Shown: positions 44,581-54,590 of the stretch, piece by piece
How the letters are laid out: each line of letters starts with the position of its first letter
Position numbering within the stretch: position 1 is the stretch's first letter
Source: Flavobacterium frigidimaris
GTDB lineage: Bacteria; Bacteroidota; Bacteroidia; Flavobacteriales; Flavobacteriaceae
Direction: 5' to 3'
Length of the DNA: 64,000 bases
NCBI GenBank assembly: GCA_900129595.1
Contig: FQWG01000003.1
Coordinates: 124,001-188,000, forward strand
Program-made: the position numbers and the translations under genes
The notes under the pieces: model-generated
The model's input: the letters and a program-made list of their open reading frames with translations, nothing else
What the model was told of the DNA's origin: nothing
Databases searched by the model: none

Positions 44581-46179
44581 TTATTGTTTGATTATTTTTC
44601 CTGTTTTGTGCAAGCCATCGGCCTCAAAAGTATAAAAATAGAGCCCGCTTTTTAAACCTTCAACAGAAAGAATTGGATTTTGTTTCGTAATTTGTTTCTC
44701 TATCAGCTTTTGCCCTAAAACGGAGTAAACTGAAACGGAAGCTAAAGCTGTCTCAAATAAAAATGAAACGGTTGTCCGGGCAGGATTTGGAAATACTAAA
44801 AAAACGGAAGAAGAGTTCAAAGTCTCCGCCTCTAAAGTCAATCCGAAATCAGGGATTCCATAACCGTAATTATTATCAGGAGCAGTGTATCTGTCTGAAG
44901 ACTGAAGTACCATTTGCCTGATTTCTTTATTGCTTTTCAATGAAAAAGCCTGCCACAAACAGGCAATCATTCCGGCAATAATTGGACAAGAAAAGGAAGT
45001 TCCGTTTGCTGTTACAATATTCCCTGCCGAATTCGAAACCATTGCGGGACCGCCTTGCGCCATAACATCCGGTTTTATTCGATTATCGAAACTTGGTCCA
45101 ATTGAGCTACTAGACGATTTTACTTTTGAAGACGTAACAGAACCTACCGTAATTACTGACACGACATCAGCTGGTCCGCCAATATGAGGCTCGGCAGTAT
45201 TTCCTTCATTTCCTGCTGAAGCCACTACAATTATTCCTTTACTAAAAGCAATTTCGGCACCACGCGAAATAAAATTTGTTGCGCCATCCATATCGCTATA
45301 AGTGTGCGTATAATCAGGATTATCAAATTCAAAATAACCCAGTGACGATGTGATAATATCGACTCCTAAACTGTCTGCTTTTTCTGCTGCCTCAACCCAA
45401 TACGATTCTTCTACAGGATTCTCTGCAGGATCATATTCGGTTATAAATAAACAATACGAAGCATCAGGAGCAGTGCCTATAAGGGCATTTTCTGTATAAG
45501 CGCCCATGGTCGAAAGTACCATCGTTCCGTGATCGTCACCTGTATAAAAATTGTCGTTTCTGTTGACAAAATCATAACCGCCTAAAATCTGATGATTATC
45601 GATGAGTTTTTTAAACGGCTGTGCAGTATTTACACCAGGAAAACCCGCATCTAAAACGGCAATAATTTTACCTGTTCCTGTATAATTCTTTTGATGTAAA
45701 ACCTGTCCGTTAAGCATTTGAACCTGATTGGCAGATGATCCATACACATAATCAGCCTTATTTTTAAGTGGCTTCTCCGTTTTTAAAACCTCATTATTCA
45801 TCACCTTTTTAGAGGTAGAATTCAAAGTTTTATTGGCAAAAACTACTTTATCTACAAATGATAAGGATTTTAGAGCGGAAATATTCGATTGCGTTCCCCG
45901 AATATGAAGTGCATTGAGCCATTTAGACTGTGCCATTATCGTTATTCCTGCACTCAGTCTGACCTGACTTACATACTTTTTTTCTACGGGAACATCTGTA
46001 AAATCTAAGGCAATATTTTGATTGGATCTGCGCTCTAAAGCACGCACGGAAAGCATCTGTGACGGAGTATCAAAATATGTTTGTGCATTAGGTTTGCCTT
46101 TAAAATAAACCCAGGCATCTTCTTGCGAAAACATCACAGAAGAAAACGCCAGCAAAACAATCATAAAATAACACTTCAT
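44581..46179 (-). CDS. S8 subtilisin-like protease with T9SS sorting domain
   Basis: 532 residues with a signal peptide (to about 19). The catalytic triad is D177 (AVLDAGFPGV), H217 (DDHGTMVLST) and S395 (GTSFSCPIIAG), with Asn in SAGNEGN as oxyanion residue. The last ~70 residues (FPNPARTTVSFLFE...SGLYFYTFEADGLHKTGKIIKQ) are a type A T9SS C-terminal domain, so the enzyme is exported through PorSS to the surface or medium. The natural substrate is not deducible; nutrient proteolysis is likely. Confidence 0.94.
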   Translation of the reverse strand: MKCYFMIVLLAFSSVMFSQEDAWVYFKGKPNAQTYFDTPSQMLSVRALERRSNQNIALDFTDVPVEKKYVSQVRLSAGITIMAQSKWLNALHIRGTQSNISALKSLSFVDKVVFANKTLNSTSKKVMNNEVLKTEKPLKNKADYVYGSSANQVQMLNGQVLHQKNYTGTGKIIAVLDAGFPGVNTAQPFKKLIDNHQILGGYDFVNRNDNFYTGDDHGTMVLSTMGAYTENALIGTAPDASYCLFITEYDPAENPVEESYWVEAAEKADSLGVDIITSSLGYFEFDNPDYTHTYSDMDGATNFISRGAEIAFSKGIIVVASAGNEGNTAEPHIGGPADVVSVITVGSVTSSKVKSSSSSIGPSFDNRIKPDVMAQGGPAMVSNSAGNIVTANGTSFSCPIIAGMIACLWQAFSLKSNKEIRQMVLQSSDRYTAPDNNYGYGIPDFGLTLEAETLNSSSVFLVFPNPARTTVSFLFETALASVSVYSVLGQKLIEKQITKQNPILSVEGLKSGLYFYTFEADGLHKTGKIIKQ

Positions 46180-46223
46180 AGTTTACTTTTTCAAAAGTCA
46201 AAACCTTTGTAAAAAGTATAAAG

Positions 46224-47411
46224 CTAAGAAATTACTCCCGAACCAACTAATTCGTTCTCTAAATACCAGGCTACAAACTGACCGTCTGTTATTGCCGATT
46301 GCGGTTCATCAAACTGAACGTACATTCCGTCTTGAAATTGGTGTAAAGTTGCTTTTTGCAAAGGCTGGCGGTAACGAATTCTCGCCATTACTTCCATACT
46401 TTCACCAACTTTTAAAGTCATATCAGTACGAATCCAGTGTACTTCAGATTTTTCAACAAACAATGCTTTTTTAAACAAACCAGGATGCAGACTTGTTAAA
46501 CCGGTATAAATTGTATTGGTTTCAACATCTGTAGCAATAATAAATAACGGATCTGTTGTTCCGCCTACATTCAGTCCTTTTCGTTGTCCTGTCGTAAAAT
46601 AATGTGCTCCCTGATGTTTACCTACTACTTTACCCATTGTTGGAAGATAATCACGCTTTTTTGCCTCTGATTTTAATTCCTCTTCAAATGATACTCCAAC
46701 AGGTTTTTCGATAGTATAAATTGGATCATTTTTATCAATCTGTACAATCCTACCTTCTTTAGGCTGCAATTTTTGCTGCAGAAATTCCGGCAAACGTACT
46801 TTTCCGATAAAACATAATCCTTGAGAATCTTTCTTTTCAGCCGTTACCAAATCCATTTCAGCAGCGATTTCACGTACCTCCGGTTTTGTTAAAGCCCCAA
46901 TTGGGAATAAAGATTTCGCCAATTGCTCCTGTGACAACTGACATAAAAAATACGATTGATCTTTATTGTTGTCTTCACCGGCAATCAATTGATACACTGG
47001 CTTTCCATCAACTTCAATTTCATTTTTTTGACAATAGTGTCCTGTTGCCACATAATCAGCCCCAAGACTTAAGGCAATTTTCATGAAAACATCAAATTTG
47101 ATTTCGCGGTTACAAAGTACGTCAGGATTTGGAGTTCTCCCTTTTTCGTATTCGTTGAACATATAATCAACGATTTTTTCCTTGTATTCCTCACTCAAAT
47201 CGACAGTCTGAAACGGTATTCCGAGTTTTTCAGCCACTAATAATGCATCATTGCTATCTTCTAACCACGGACATTCATTAGAAATAGTAACCGAGTCATC
47301 ATGCCAGTTTTTCATAAAAAGGCCAATAACTTCGTATCCTTGCTGTTGCAATAAATAAGCAGCAACACTCGAATCTACTCCACCGGAAAGTCCAACAACT
47401 ACACGTTTCAT
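46224..47411 (-). CDS. mnmA: tRNA 2-thiouridine(34) synthase MnmA
   Basis: 395 residues from the ATG at 47411. It inserts sulfur at uridine 34 of tRNAs for Lys, Glu and Gln. Visible motifs: the PP-loop [24 protein letters not shown], the catalytic cysteines C100 ([12 protein letters not shown]) and C200 ([10 protein letters not shown]), and the C-terminal beta domains with [10 protein letters not shown]. The length is normal. It is monocistronic. Confidence 0.96.
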   Translation of the reverse strand: MKRVVVGLSGGVDSSVAAYLLQQQGYEVIGLFMKNWHDDSVTISNECPWLEDSNDALLVAEKLGIPFQTVDLSEEYKEKIVDYMFNEYEKGRTPNPDVLCNREIKFDVFMKIALSLGADYVATGHYCQKNEIEVDGKPVYQLIAGEDNNKDQSYFLCQLSQEQLAKSLFPIGALTKPEVREIAAEMDLVTAEKKDSQGLCFIGKVRLPEFLQQKLQPKEGRIVQIDKNDPIYTIEKPVGVSFEEELKSEAKKRDYLPTMGKVVGKHQGAHYFTTGQRKGLNVGGTTDPLFIIATDVETNTIYTGLTSLHPGLFKKALFVEKSEVHWIRTDMTLKVGESMEVMARIRYRQPLQKATLHQFQDGMYVQFDEPQSAITDGQFVAWYLENELVGSGVIS

Positions 47412-47746
47412 TCTAAATCGTTTATATTTTAACAAGGGTGCAAAGATAAGTCCTATTTTTGATAATTGTGACAGTTTTGATTAGTTTATATAATGCCATA
47501 GTAGATAAAATTGATTGCTTTTTTAATAATCAATAAAGAGGCAAAACCAGAATCAAAAAAATCGTCCCTAAAGTTCGCTTAAACCCATTTGATCAGAGTA
47601 CTAGAAAATCAAAAATAGTTTCCCACAAATTTCACTAATTTTTCTTCCCACAGTAGTAATCAATTACCAATTCGTAAAATTACGTCACCTGTTCGCAATC
47701 GCTCGGATCATGATAAAAAAAAGTCCGCTTAGCGGACTTATAAAAT
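47412..47746. other. Intergenic gap without a gene
   Basis: 335 bp between mnmA and the MORN-like gene. It contains a strong terminator at 47721-47739 and degenerate stretches (CCACAAATTTCACTAATTTTT) that resemble the dispersed CCACGAATTTCACGAATT repeat. No open frame, RNA or operator was recognised. Confidence 0.6.
47721..47739 (-). terminator. Terminator of the MORN-like gene
   Basis: AAGTCCGCT and AGCGGACTT form a perfect 9-bp inverted repeat around one base, followed on the minus strand by T6. It lies 8 bp beyond the stop codon. Confidence 0.85.
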
Positions 47747-48463
47747 TCATTGCGTTTTCGGTTTCGAATCAACCTGATAACTACTTTTAGGATCACTCAT
47801 GTTCACTTCTTTGGTCAATTTACCTTTTAGGTAAAATTGCCACATATTTGCTTTTTTTCCGTTTACAAACTTTCCTTTTGAAGCTACAACTCCATCGGCA
47901 TCATAAAAAACAGCATCCCCGTTGTATTCATTATTCTTATAAGTCGTTTGCTCTAAAAGAGTTCCGTTTTGTCCGTATTTTTTATATATCCCTTCTTTCG
48001 AACCATTGATATAATTCATTTCCTCAGCGATTTTAGCGTTCGGATAATACACGGTTCTTAGTCCTTCTAACTTTCCTTTTTTATAATTTTCAAGTGTCAT
48101 AACGACTTTCGAAGCTTTATGATAGTACTTCCATTCGCCTTCGCGGGCTTTCCCAATTTCTTTTCCTTCACTGACTTTATTCTTACTCTGATCATAAAAA
48201 ATAGTATACGAGCTACCGTCATTTGCGGTAAAATCACGAGTGGCAATAACATCTCCTTTTTTAGTGTCATCAAAAAACTTAAACACACCGGTTTCTTTTC
48301 CATGATCAAAAGTCCCTTCGTAACGCGGACGTTTAGAAACTTCATAAATCCCTTTCCATACGCCATCTTTTTTTCCGGCTGCATCTGATTTATTAAAATC
48401 CTGTGCTGATACCAGAACAGCATTTAAAAAAAGTAATCCAATTAATATTTTTCTATAAATCAT
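47747..48463 (-). CDS. MORN-repeat (YwqK-like) secreted protein
   Basis: 238 residues with a signal peptide (MIYRKILIGLLFLNAVLVSAQ). At least six repeats of the YwqK/MORN-variant type with G..G...Y...G and WK/Y elements (KDGVWKGIYEVSKRPRYEG, REGEWKYYHKAS, EGIYKKYGQNG, NGDAVFYDADG). Such proteins occur near the outer membrane and in antitoxin-like families; the family name YwqK does not define a function here. It is monocistronic, with terminators on both sides. Confidence 0.85.
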   Translation of the reverse strand: MIYRKILIGLLFLNAVLVSAQDFNKSDAAGKKDGVWKGIYEVSKRPRYEGTFDHGKETGVFKFFDDTKKGDVIATRDFTANDGSSYTIFYDQSKNKVSEGKEIGKAREGEWKYYHKASKVVMTLENYKKGKLEGLRTVYYPNAKIAEEMNYINGSKEGIYKKYGQNGTLLEQTTYKNNEYNGDAVFYDADGVVASKGKFVNGKKANMWQFYLKGKLTKEVNMSDPKSSYQVDSKPKTQ

Positions 48464-48523
48464 TGATTTGAATTTTAAGCTTTAACGAAAATGACTCTTA
48501 TAAAGTATATTTTAGATAAAAAA

Positions 48524-48545
48524 AAATCCCGATGACTCGAGATTT
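48524..48545 (-). terminator. Terminator of yidC
   Basis: AAATCCCGA (48524-48532) pairs with TCGAGATTT (48537-48545) at 8 of 9 positions around a TGAC loop, with A and T tracts on both sides. It sits 18 bp beyond the yidC stop. Confidence 0.7.
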
Positions 48546-48563
48546 TTTTTTATAACTATGTTA

Positions 48564-50471
48564 TTATTTTTTATTCTGTTTTTTTGCCGCTTCCTGCTGT
48601 TCCATCACTTCCTGAAGGCGTTGTTGAAACTTGCTTTGTTTTTTAGGCTCTTTTAATTTATTCTCCTGAATCTGAGCGTGAATTTTATCTGTATCTACAA
48701 TGTAGTTTTTAATTACAAACATAATTCCAATTGTAATTAAGTTAGAGATAAAGTTATACAAACTCAAACCGGCACCATAACTATTGAAGAAAATTAACAT
48801 CATTAACGGCGAAACATAAATCATGATTTTCATCATTTTTGCCATATCCGGCATACCTTCTTGCTGAGGCGCTGCCATTTGCTGATCTCCTGAAGTCATT
48901 TTCATATAAAAGAAAATTGCAATTGCTGCCAAAATTGGGAACAAACTGATATGATCTCCGTATAATGGAATGTGGAATGGTAATTTTACCACAGCATCAA
49001 ATGATGATAAATCGTCTGCCCAAAGGAAACTTTTTTGTCTTAACTCAAAAGCTGACGGGAAGAACTGGAATGATGCATACATAAAAGGAAGCTGAATCAA
49101 TGCCGGAATACATCCTGCCATTGGGTTTACTCCTGCTTTATTGTAGAGTTTCATCGTTTCCTGTTGTTTCTTCATTGGGTCTTTTTTGAATTTTTCTCCC
49201 AATTCTGTAATCTCCGGACGCAACACTTTCATTTTTGCCTGAGACAAGAAAGACTTGTATGTAATTGGTGACATCGCAATTTTGATGATAATCGTAAAGA
49301 TAATAATCGCAATTCCTAATGACAATCCCATTGTTGAACTTAAAAATCCAAACAACGGAATAAAAATCCATTTATTGATCCAACCAAAAATCCCCCAACC
49401 TAATGGAATAATTTTTTCGAAATTTTTATCGTATGATTTTAAAATTTTATAATCTGATGGCCCAAAATACCAGCTCATTTTATAATCTACTTCTCCATTT
49501 GTAAAAGCCAACGGAACAGTTGCTTTAAATTGCTTGATAAAAGTAGTATCTATTGTTTCATCTTTTACTAAATCGTCAGATTGTAATTTTGATTTTTCAA
49601 ATGGTCTATCAGTTGCTAAAATTACAGTAAAAAAGTGCTGTTTAAAAGCCACAAAACTCACTTTATCCGGAGTATCTTCTTTTCCTGTACCAAGGCTTAC
49701 TGAACTGTATTTTTCATCTCCGTATTCATATTCCAGTTGCGCATAACGCTTTTCTATAGAAACACTTTTTTCATTTCTATATGATTTTAAGTCCCATTGT
49801 AAATCTAATGGTTTAGAAGAATTTAAAACTTTATTCAATCCTTGAGAACGAACATCAAAACCTACTAAGTAGTCATTTGATTTTAATACATATTTATATT
49901 CCAAAAATTCGTTAGCACCTGCTTTCAAACGCATCGTCAGGATTTGATCCGTTCCGTTTTTAGTCAGCGTTGGTTCAAAATAAAGATCTTTAGAGTTTAA
50001 AGTTCTGTTATCTGTAGTTTGTAACTGGATGTTTAAATTAGAATTATTGTCTTTGATCAATTCAACTAATTGTCCTGAATTTTTCTCAAATCTTTTGTAT
50101 TCTTTCAATGTAGCCTCAACTATATAACCACCTTTATTGGCGATTTTTAGTATCATCTTTTCGTTTTCAATAGTTGTAAAACCTTCTTTAGCAGTAGGAA
50201 GTGTAGCTGAATAAGCAAAACCCCCTAATGTTTTTTGTAATTGCGCTAATTGAACCGTATCGCCGGGAGTTGCAGCAGCAACTGGCAAAACAGCTGTTTT
50301 AGTTTTATCAGCCTGAGCTTGTGCTTCTTGTTTAGCAATTAATTCTTTCTTGGCTTTTTCAGCAGCAATCTCTTTGTCAGAAGGTTGATTTTGGTACATA
50401 ATCCAAATCAAAATTCCAAATATCAATACAAAACCAATGATTGAATTAAGATCAAATTTTTTTTCTTCCAT
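48564..50471 (-). CDS. yidC: Membrane protein insertase YidC
   Basis: 635 residues, the longer Gram-negative/Bacteroidota form. An N-terminal anchor (FVLIFGILIWIMY) is followed by a large periplasmic beta-sandwich domain (about 75-350) and the conserved five-helix insertase core (about 360-580) with TIIIKIAMSPITYKSFLSQAKMKVL and MMKIMIYVSPLMMLIFFNSYGAGLSLYNFISN. The tail is Lys/Gln-rich. It works with SecYEG to insert inner-membrane proteins. It follows pyrG on the same strand, 81 bp apart. Confidence 0.95.
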   Translation of the reverse strand: MEEKKFDLNSIIGFVLIFGILIWIMYQNQPSDKEIAAEKAKKELIAKQEAQAQADKTKTAVLPVAAATPGDTVQLAQLQKTLGGFAYSATLPTAKEGFTTIENEKMILKIANKGGYIVEATLKEYKRFEKNSGQLVELIKDNNSNLNIQLQTTDNRTLNSKDLYFEPTLTKNGTDQILTMRLKAGANEFLEYKYVLKSNDYLVGFDVRSQGLNKVLNSSKPLDLQWDLKSYRNEKSVSIEKRYAQLEYEYGDEKYSSVSLGTGKEDTPDKVSFVAFKQHFFTVILATDRPFEKSKLQSDDLVKDETIDTTFIKQFKATVPLAFTNGEVDYKMSWYFGPSDYKILKSYDKNFEKIIPLGWGIFGWINKWIFIPLFGFLSSTMGLSLGIAIIIFTIIIKIAMSPITYKSFLSQAKMKVLRPEITELGEKFKKDPMKKQQETMKLYNKAGVNPMAGCIPALIQLPFMYASFQFFPSAFELRQKSFLWADDLSSFDAVVKLPFHIPLYGDHISLFPILAAIAIFFYMKMTSGDQQMAAPQQEGMPDMAKMMKIMIYVSPLMMLIFFNSYGAGLSLYNFISNLITIGIMFVIKNYIVDTDKIHAQIQENKLKEPKKQSKFQQRLQEVMEQQEAAKKQNKK

Positions 50472-50552
50472 TATAATTTAAAAAAGGTTATTCATATAAG
50501 GTTATTAGTAATGAGTTTTACTCAAAAGTTACATCCTTTAGAATATTAATTA

Positions 50553-52250
<1,698 letters not shown>

Positions 52251-52368
52251 TTAGAGAATGAGATAATTTGCAAATTTTTAAATAGAACGATTACATGTTT
52301 CCGTAATCGATAATTTTAACTTTTAATTAGATATTTTTTTGAATAATATTCGGTTCCTTCCCACTTTT

Positions 52369-52713
52369 TCAGATCACTACAAGATTGTAAAATGAAAAAA
52401 CAAAGAATACTATACTTAACAAAATATCACAAGTTAATACTCTTTTCAAATTTGATAAACGAACTATCTTATTGATAAAGAAACGGGTAACTAATTGAAT
52501 TAGAAAAAACAAAAAAACCTTTACACTATAGGGATTATAAGCAATTGCTTCACTAAAGTTGAATCTTATTATTTGAGCAAAAGCTCTGGTCAGACCACGG
52601 CTTTTGCAATAACTTAAAGGCATTCCTTCACAAGAGGAACCAAAACCAAAGTCTAAAAAAGGAGTTATGAAGCAATAAAAAAAGATAAACATGATTATTA
52701 CAATAAAAATCAT
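52369..52713 (-). CDS. DUF2752 family membrane protein; start codon sits in a hairpin
   Basis: 114 residues from the ATG at 52713. A longer frame needs a GTG at 52761. The pattern CKSRGLTRAFAQIIRFNFSEAIAYNPYSVKVFLFFL is that of DUF2752, although the usual CPxCG-type first motif reads CKSRG, so one cysteine of the pair is missing. Three hydrophobic helices (about 1-20, 55-75, 90-110) are seen. A perfect 16-bp stem-loop covers the ATG and first codons (52681-52723). It lies directly downstream of the DUF4190-like gene. Confidence 0.68.
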   Translation of the reverse strand: MIFIVIIMFIFFYCFITPFLDFGFGSSCEGMPLSYCKSRGLTRAFAQIIRFNFSEAIAYNPYSVKVFLFFLIQLVTRFFINKIVRLSNLKRVLTCDILLSIVFFVFSFYNLVVI

Positions 52714-52723
52714 GTTTATCTTT
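52681..52723 (-). terminator. Perfect 16-bp stem-loop overlapping the DUF2752 start; terminator or attenuator
   Basis: AAAGATAAACATGATT (52681-52696) pairs at all 16 positions with AATCATGTTTATCTTT (52708-52723). Reading on the minus strand an ATCTTTTTTTATT tract follows. It could end transcription of the DUF4190-like gene while lying inside the next gene, and it sequesters that gene's ATG. Confidence 0.85.
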
Positions 52724-52773
52724 TTATATGAATCTATTTCGTAAGAGAATTTTATTTCCACAAAAGAGATGTA

Positions 52774-53184
52774 TTATTTTGTTACTTCAACCCTTACAGT
52801 ATCAGTTGTTATTTCTACAGCATTTAGAGAATCCTGCACTTTTATTGACTCTACAGTTGCAGAATCGATAGCTTTTTGTATTTCATCTTTATGAGACATT
52901 ACAGCAGATCCAAAAGTACCTACCACAACTAATACCCAAATAATCACAAAAGCTGTTGCAACGATTCCTAAAACCAAACCTGCTAATGGCATTGTAGTTG
53001 GGGCTTTTTCTCTTTTTGCCTGTGACAGACCAATTGCTCCAAAAATAATTGCAAGTACTCCAAAAATTACTGCAACTAAACCAAAGCAAGGGATAAATGC
53101 AGCAATAGCACCAACTATTCCTAATACTAAGGCAGCAATACCCATTCCTTGACCTGCAGTTGACGGTTGTTTATAATCTTCCAT
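52774..53184 (-). CDS. DUF4190-like small membrane protein
   Basis: 136 residues. The N-terminal tail is polar (MEDYKQPSTAGQGMG), followed by two hydrophobic hairpins (about 16-55 and 65-95) with Gly-Ala-rich motifs IAALVLGIVGAIAAFIPCFGL and AGLVLGIVATAF typical of DUF4190. A soluble Thr/Val-rich C-terminus of about 40 residues follows. It is paralogous to the gene at 53313 and both probably arose by duplication. The function of the family is unknown. Confidence 0.78.
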   Translation of the reverse strand: MEDYKQPSTAGQGMGIAALVLGIVGAIAAFIPCFGLVAVIFGVLAIIFGAIGLSQAKREKAPTTMPLAGLVLGIVATAFVIIWVLVVVGTFGSAVMSHKDEIQKAIDSATVESIKVQDSLNAVEITTDTVRVEVTK

Positions 53185-53312
53185 ATAGTGTTTTATGTTA
53201 ATTATTACAAAAATAGAAAAAGACTTACGTGAACAAGAGGGAATGAACCAAAGTTATTAACAAATAAATTAAAAGGGGATTTCTTGTTATTTTTAATAAT
53301 CATAGTCTGTTA

Positions 53313-53609
53313 CTAATCCCAAAATGACAAGGCTCCAATAATAAGACCATAAACTAATACGAGAATTACTGAGAACAACAGTGCAACGATTCCCAAAATC
53401 AAACTTATTTTAGCTAGCAAAGTTGGACAATTTGCATTTGTTGCCCTAAACAAACCAACTGCTGCAAAAATTACAGTTAGAAGTGACGTAACTAGCGCCA
53501 CCACATTTATACAAGGAATGAAAGCTACTATAATAGAAATTATACCTAAAACTAAAGCTGCGATACTAAAATTTTCACCTGAGTTTGAGGTTTTAAAACT
53601 GTTTTCCAT
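53313..53609 (-). CDS. DUF4190-like small membrane protein (paralogue)
   Basis: 98 residues, shorter than its neighbour at 52774 but with the same layout: polar start (MENSFKTSNSGENFS), then IAALVLGIISIIVAFIPCINVVALVTSLL and KISLILGIVALLFSVILVLVYG. The C-terminal soluble tail of the other copy is absent. It lies 128 bp upstream of it on the same strand. Confidence 0.75.
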   Translation of the reverse strand: MENSFKTSNSGENFSIAALVLGIISIIVAFIPCINVVALVTSLLTVIFAAVGLFRATNANCPTLLAKISLILGIVALLFSVILVLVYGLIIGALSFWD

Positions 53610-54059
53610 TTAGTTCTTCATGTTAATTTTTACAAAAATAGAAAAACACTCAGGGGAGCAATAGAGAATACTTGAAAGTTACTAACAAAAAAATCAAAAG
53701 AGATTTCTGTTTGTTATTTAAGAGATTGCAGGATTACGCATAAGAAGACTGCTTATAAAGCTTGCGGTTATACTTGCAATTGAAGTAATTTTTGGCATAA
53801 AAAAAATATTATAATTTTAAAACATTGACTTGTACACATTTAAAAAATTCAAGCTTGAATTCTGTGGTATCAATTTGTTTTTAAAAAATTATAATATTTT
53901 TTATGTATTAAATATTATAATTTCAAAATATTGACTTATACACATGTAAAAATTCAGTCTTGAATTCTGTGGTATCAATTAGTTTTTAAAAATTGTAATA
54001 TTTTTATATCTCAAACTTAAACAAAAAAAACGAAACAGCAAAAGATTTTTCTTACTATT
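53610..54059. other. Intergenic region with a tandem MITE-like repeat
   Basis: The 450-bp gap holds no convincing frame. Its right half (53805-54009) is occupied by two copies of a palindromic element described separately; the left part is A/T-rich unique sequence. Confidence 0.65.
53805..54009. repeat. Two tandem ~100-bp MITE-like palindromic elements
   Basis: Copy 1 (about 53805-53904) and copy 2 (about 53911-54009) repeat with a period of 106 bp. They share AATATTATAATTT, ATTGACTT-TACACAT, CTTGAATTCTGTGGTATCAATT and TTTTTAAAAA-TT-TAATATTTTT with scattered substitutions. Each unit starts with AATATTATAATTTTAAAA and ends with its near-complement, so it can fold into one long hairpin. No protein-coding capacity is visible. 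Confidence 0.78.
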
Positions 54060-54296
54060 TTATTTTAAAGGTTTGGGGTACTGCTTTTTAATATTCCTGA
54101 TTAATTCTTCCAGTCCATTCAGTTTCAATTCGTAGACAAGTGCCAGTTGTTGCCCCAATTCGCCATTAGGAAAACCTTTATTATGGTACCAAACGACATA
54201 ATATTCTGGCAATTCAATTAAAAATCGTCCTTCGTATTTTCCGAAAGGCATTTTGGTATGGGCTAATTTTATAAGAAGTTTTTTGTCTGGTTGCAT
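54060..54296 (-). CDS. DUF3820 family small protein
   Basis: 78 residues. The family signature KMPFGKYEGRFLIELPEYYVVWYHNKGFPNGELGQQLALVYELKLNGLE is intact and covers most of the protein. It is cytoplasmic. The family occurs alone or fused to exonuclease-like proteins; a DNA/RNA-related role is a guess. It is monocistronic, next to dispersed repeats on both sides. Confidence 0.88.
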   Translation of the reverse strand: MQPDKKLLIKLAHTKMPFGKYEGRFLIELPEYYVVWYHNKGFPNGELGQQLALVYELKLNGLEELIRNIKKQYPKPLK

Positions 54297-54386
54297 ATTT
54301 TTAAGAAGAAAGAAGCAAGAGAAGAGAATATAGATTCATTCTCTTTCTTGCTTCTTGTTGGTACAAAGCTATTCTTTTTTTGCCAC

Positions 54387-54404
54387 TCCCGATAGCTATC
54401 GGGA
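54387..54404. repeat. Dispersed palindrome TCCCGATAGCTATCGGGA
   Basis: A perfect 18-bp palindrome, followed by TAAAAGGATTAA as at 38592, so the repeated unit is wider than the palindrome (about 35 bp, beginning TGCC-CTCCCGATAG). Confidence 0.85.
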
Positions 54405-54472
54405 TAAAAGGATTAAAATGATTTTCTTATCTGTTTGTTTTTTTTTGCCAAAGACTACAAGATTAAAATGAC

Positions 54473-54525
54473 TTCGCCACGAATTCAAGAATTAATTTTA
54501 ATATAATTCGTGAATTCGTGGCGAA
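54473..54525. repeat. Perfect 15-bp inverted repeat (TTCGCCACGAATTCA type)
   Basis: TTCGCCACGAATTCA (54473-54487) and TGAATTCGTGGCGAA (54511-54525) are perfect complements, and the stem continues imperfectly inward (AAGAATTA / TAATTCGT). It belongs to the same CGCCACGAATT family as 37311-37423. The remainder of 54297-54590 holds two TCCCGATAGC palindromes and no gene. Confidence 0.8.
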
Positions 54526-54549
54526 TATTTCAAAGGCTAAAAAACTTAG

Positions 54550-54567
54550 TCCCGATAGCTATCGGGA
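54550..54567. repeat. Dispersed palindrome TCCCGATAGCTATCGGGA
   Basis: A further perfect copy, 163 bp from the one at 54387 and 24 bp from the nagB stop codon; it could serve as the end signal of the nagB operon. Confidence 0.85.
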
Positions 54568-54590
54568 TAGCAACTCAGAACCTTACCAAC

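Noticed and set aside
47747..48463. YwqK-type toxin-antitoxin antitoxin function
   Set aside because: The family name is historical; the protein has an export signal and no toxin gene adjoins it, so only a MORN-repeat secreted protein is claimed.
52714..52761. GTG start for the DUF2752 gene
   Set aside because: Considered possible but weaker than the ATG at 52713, because the first membrane helix begins at the ATG; the hairpin makes the choice uncertain.
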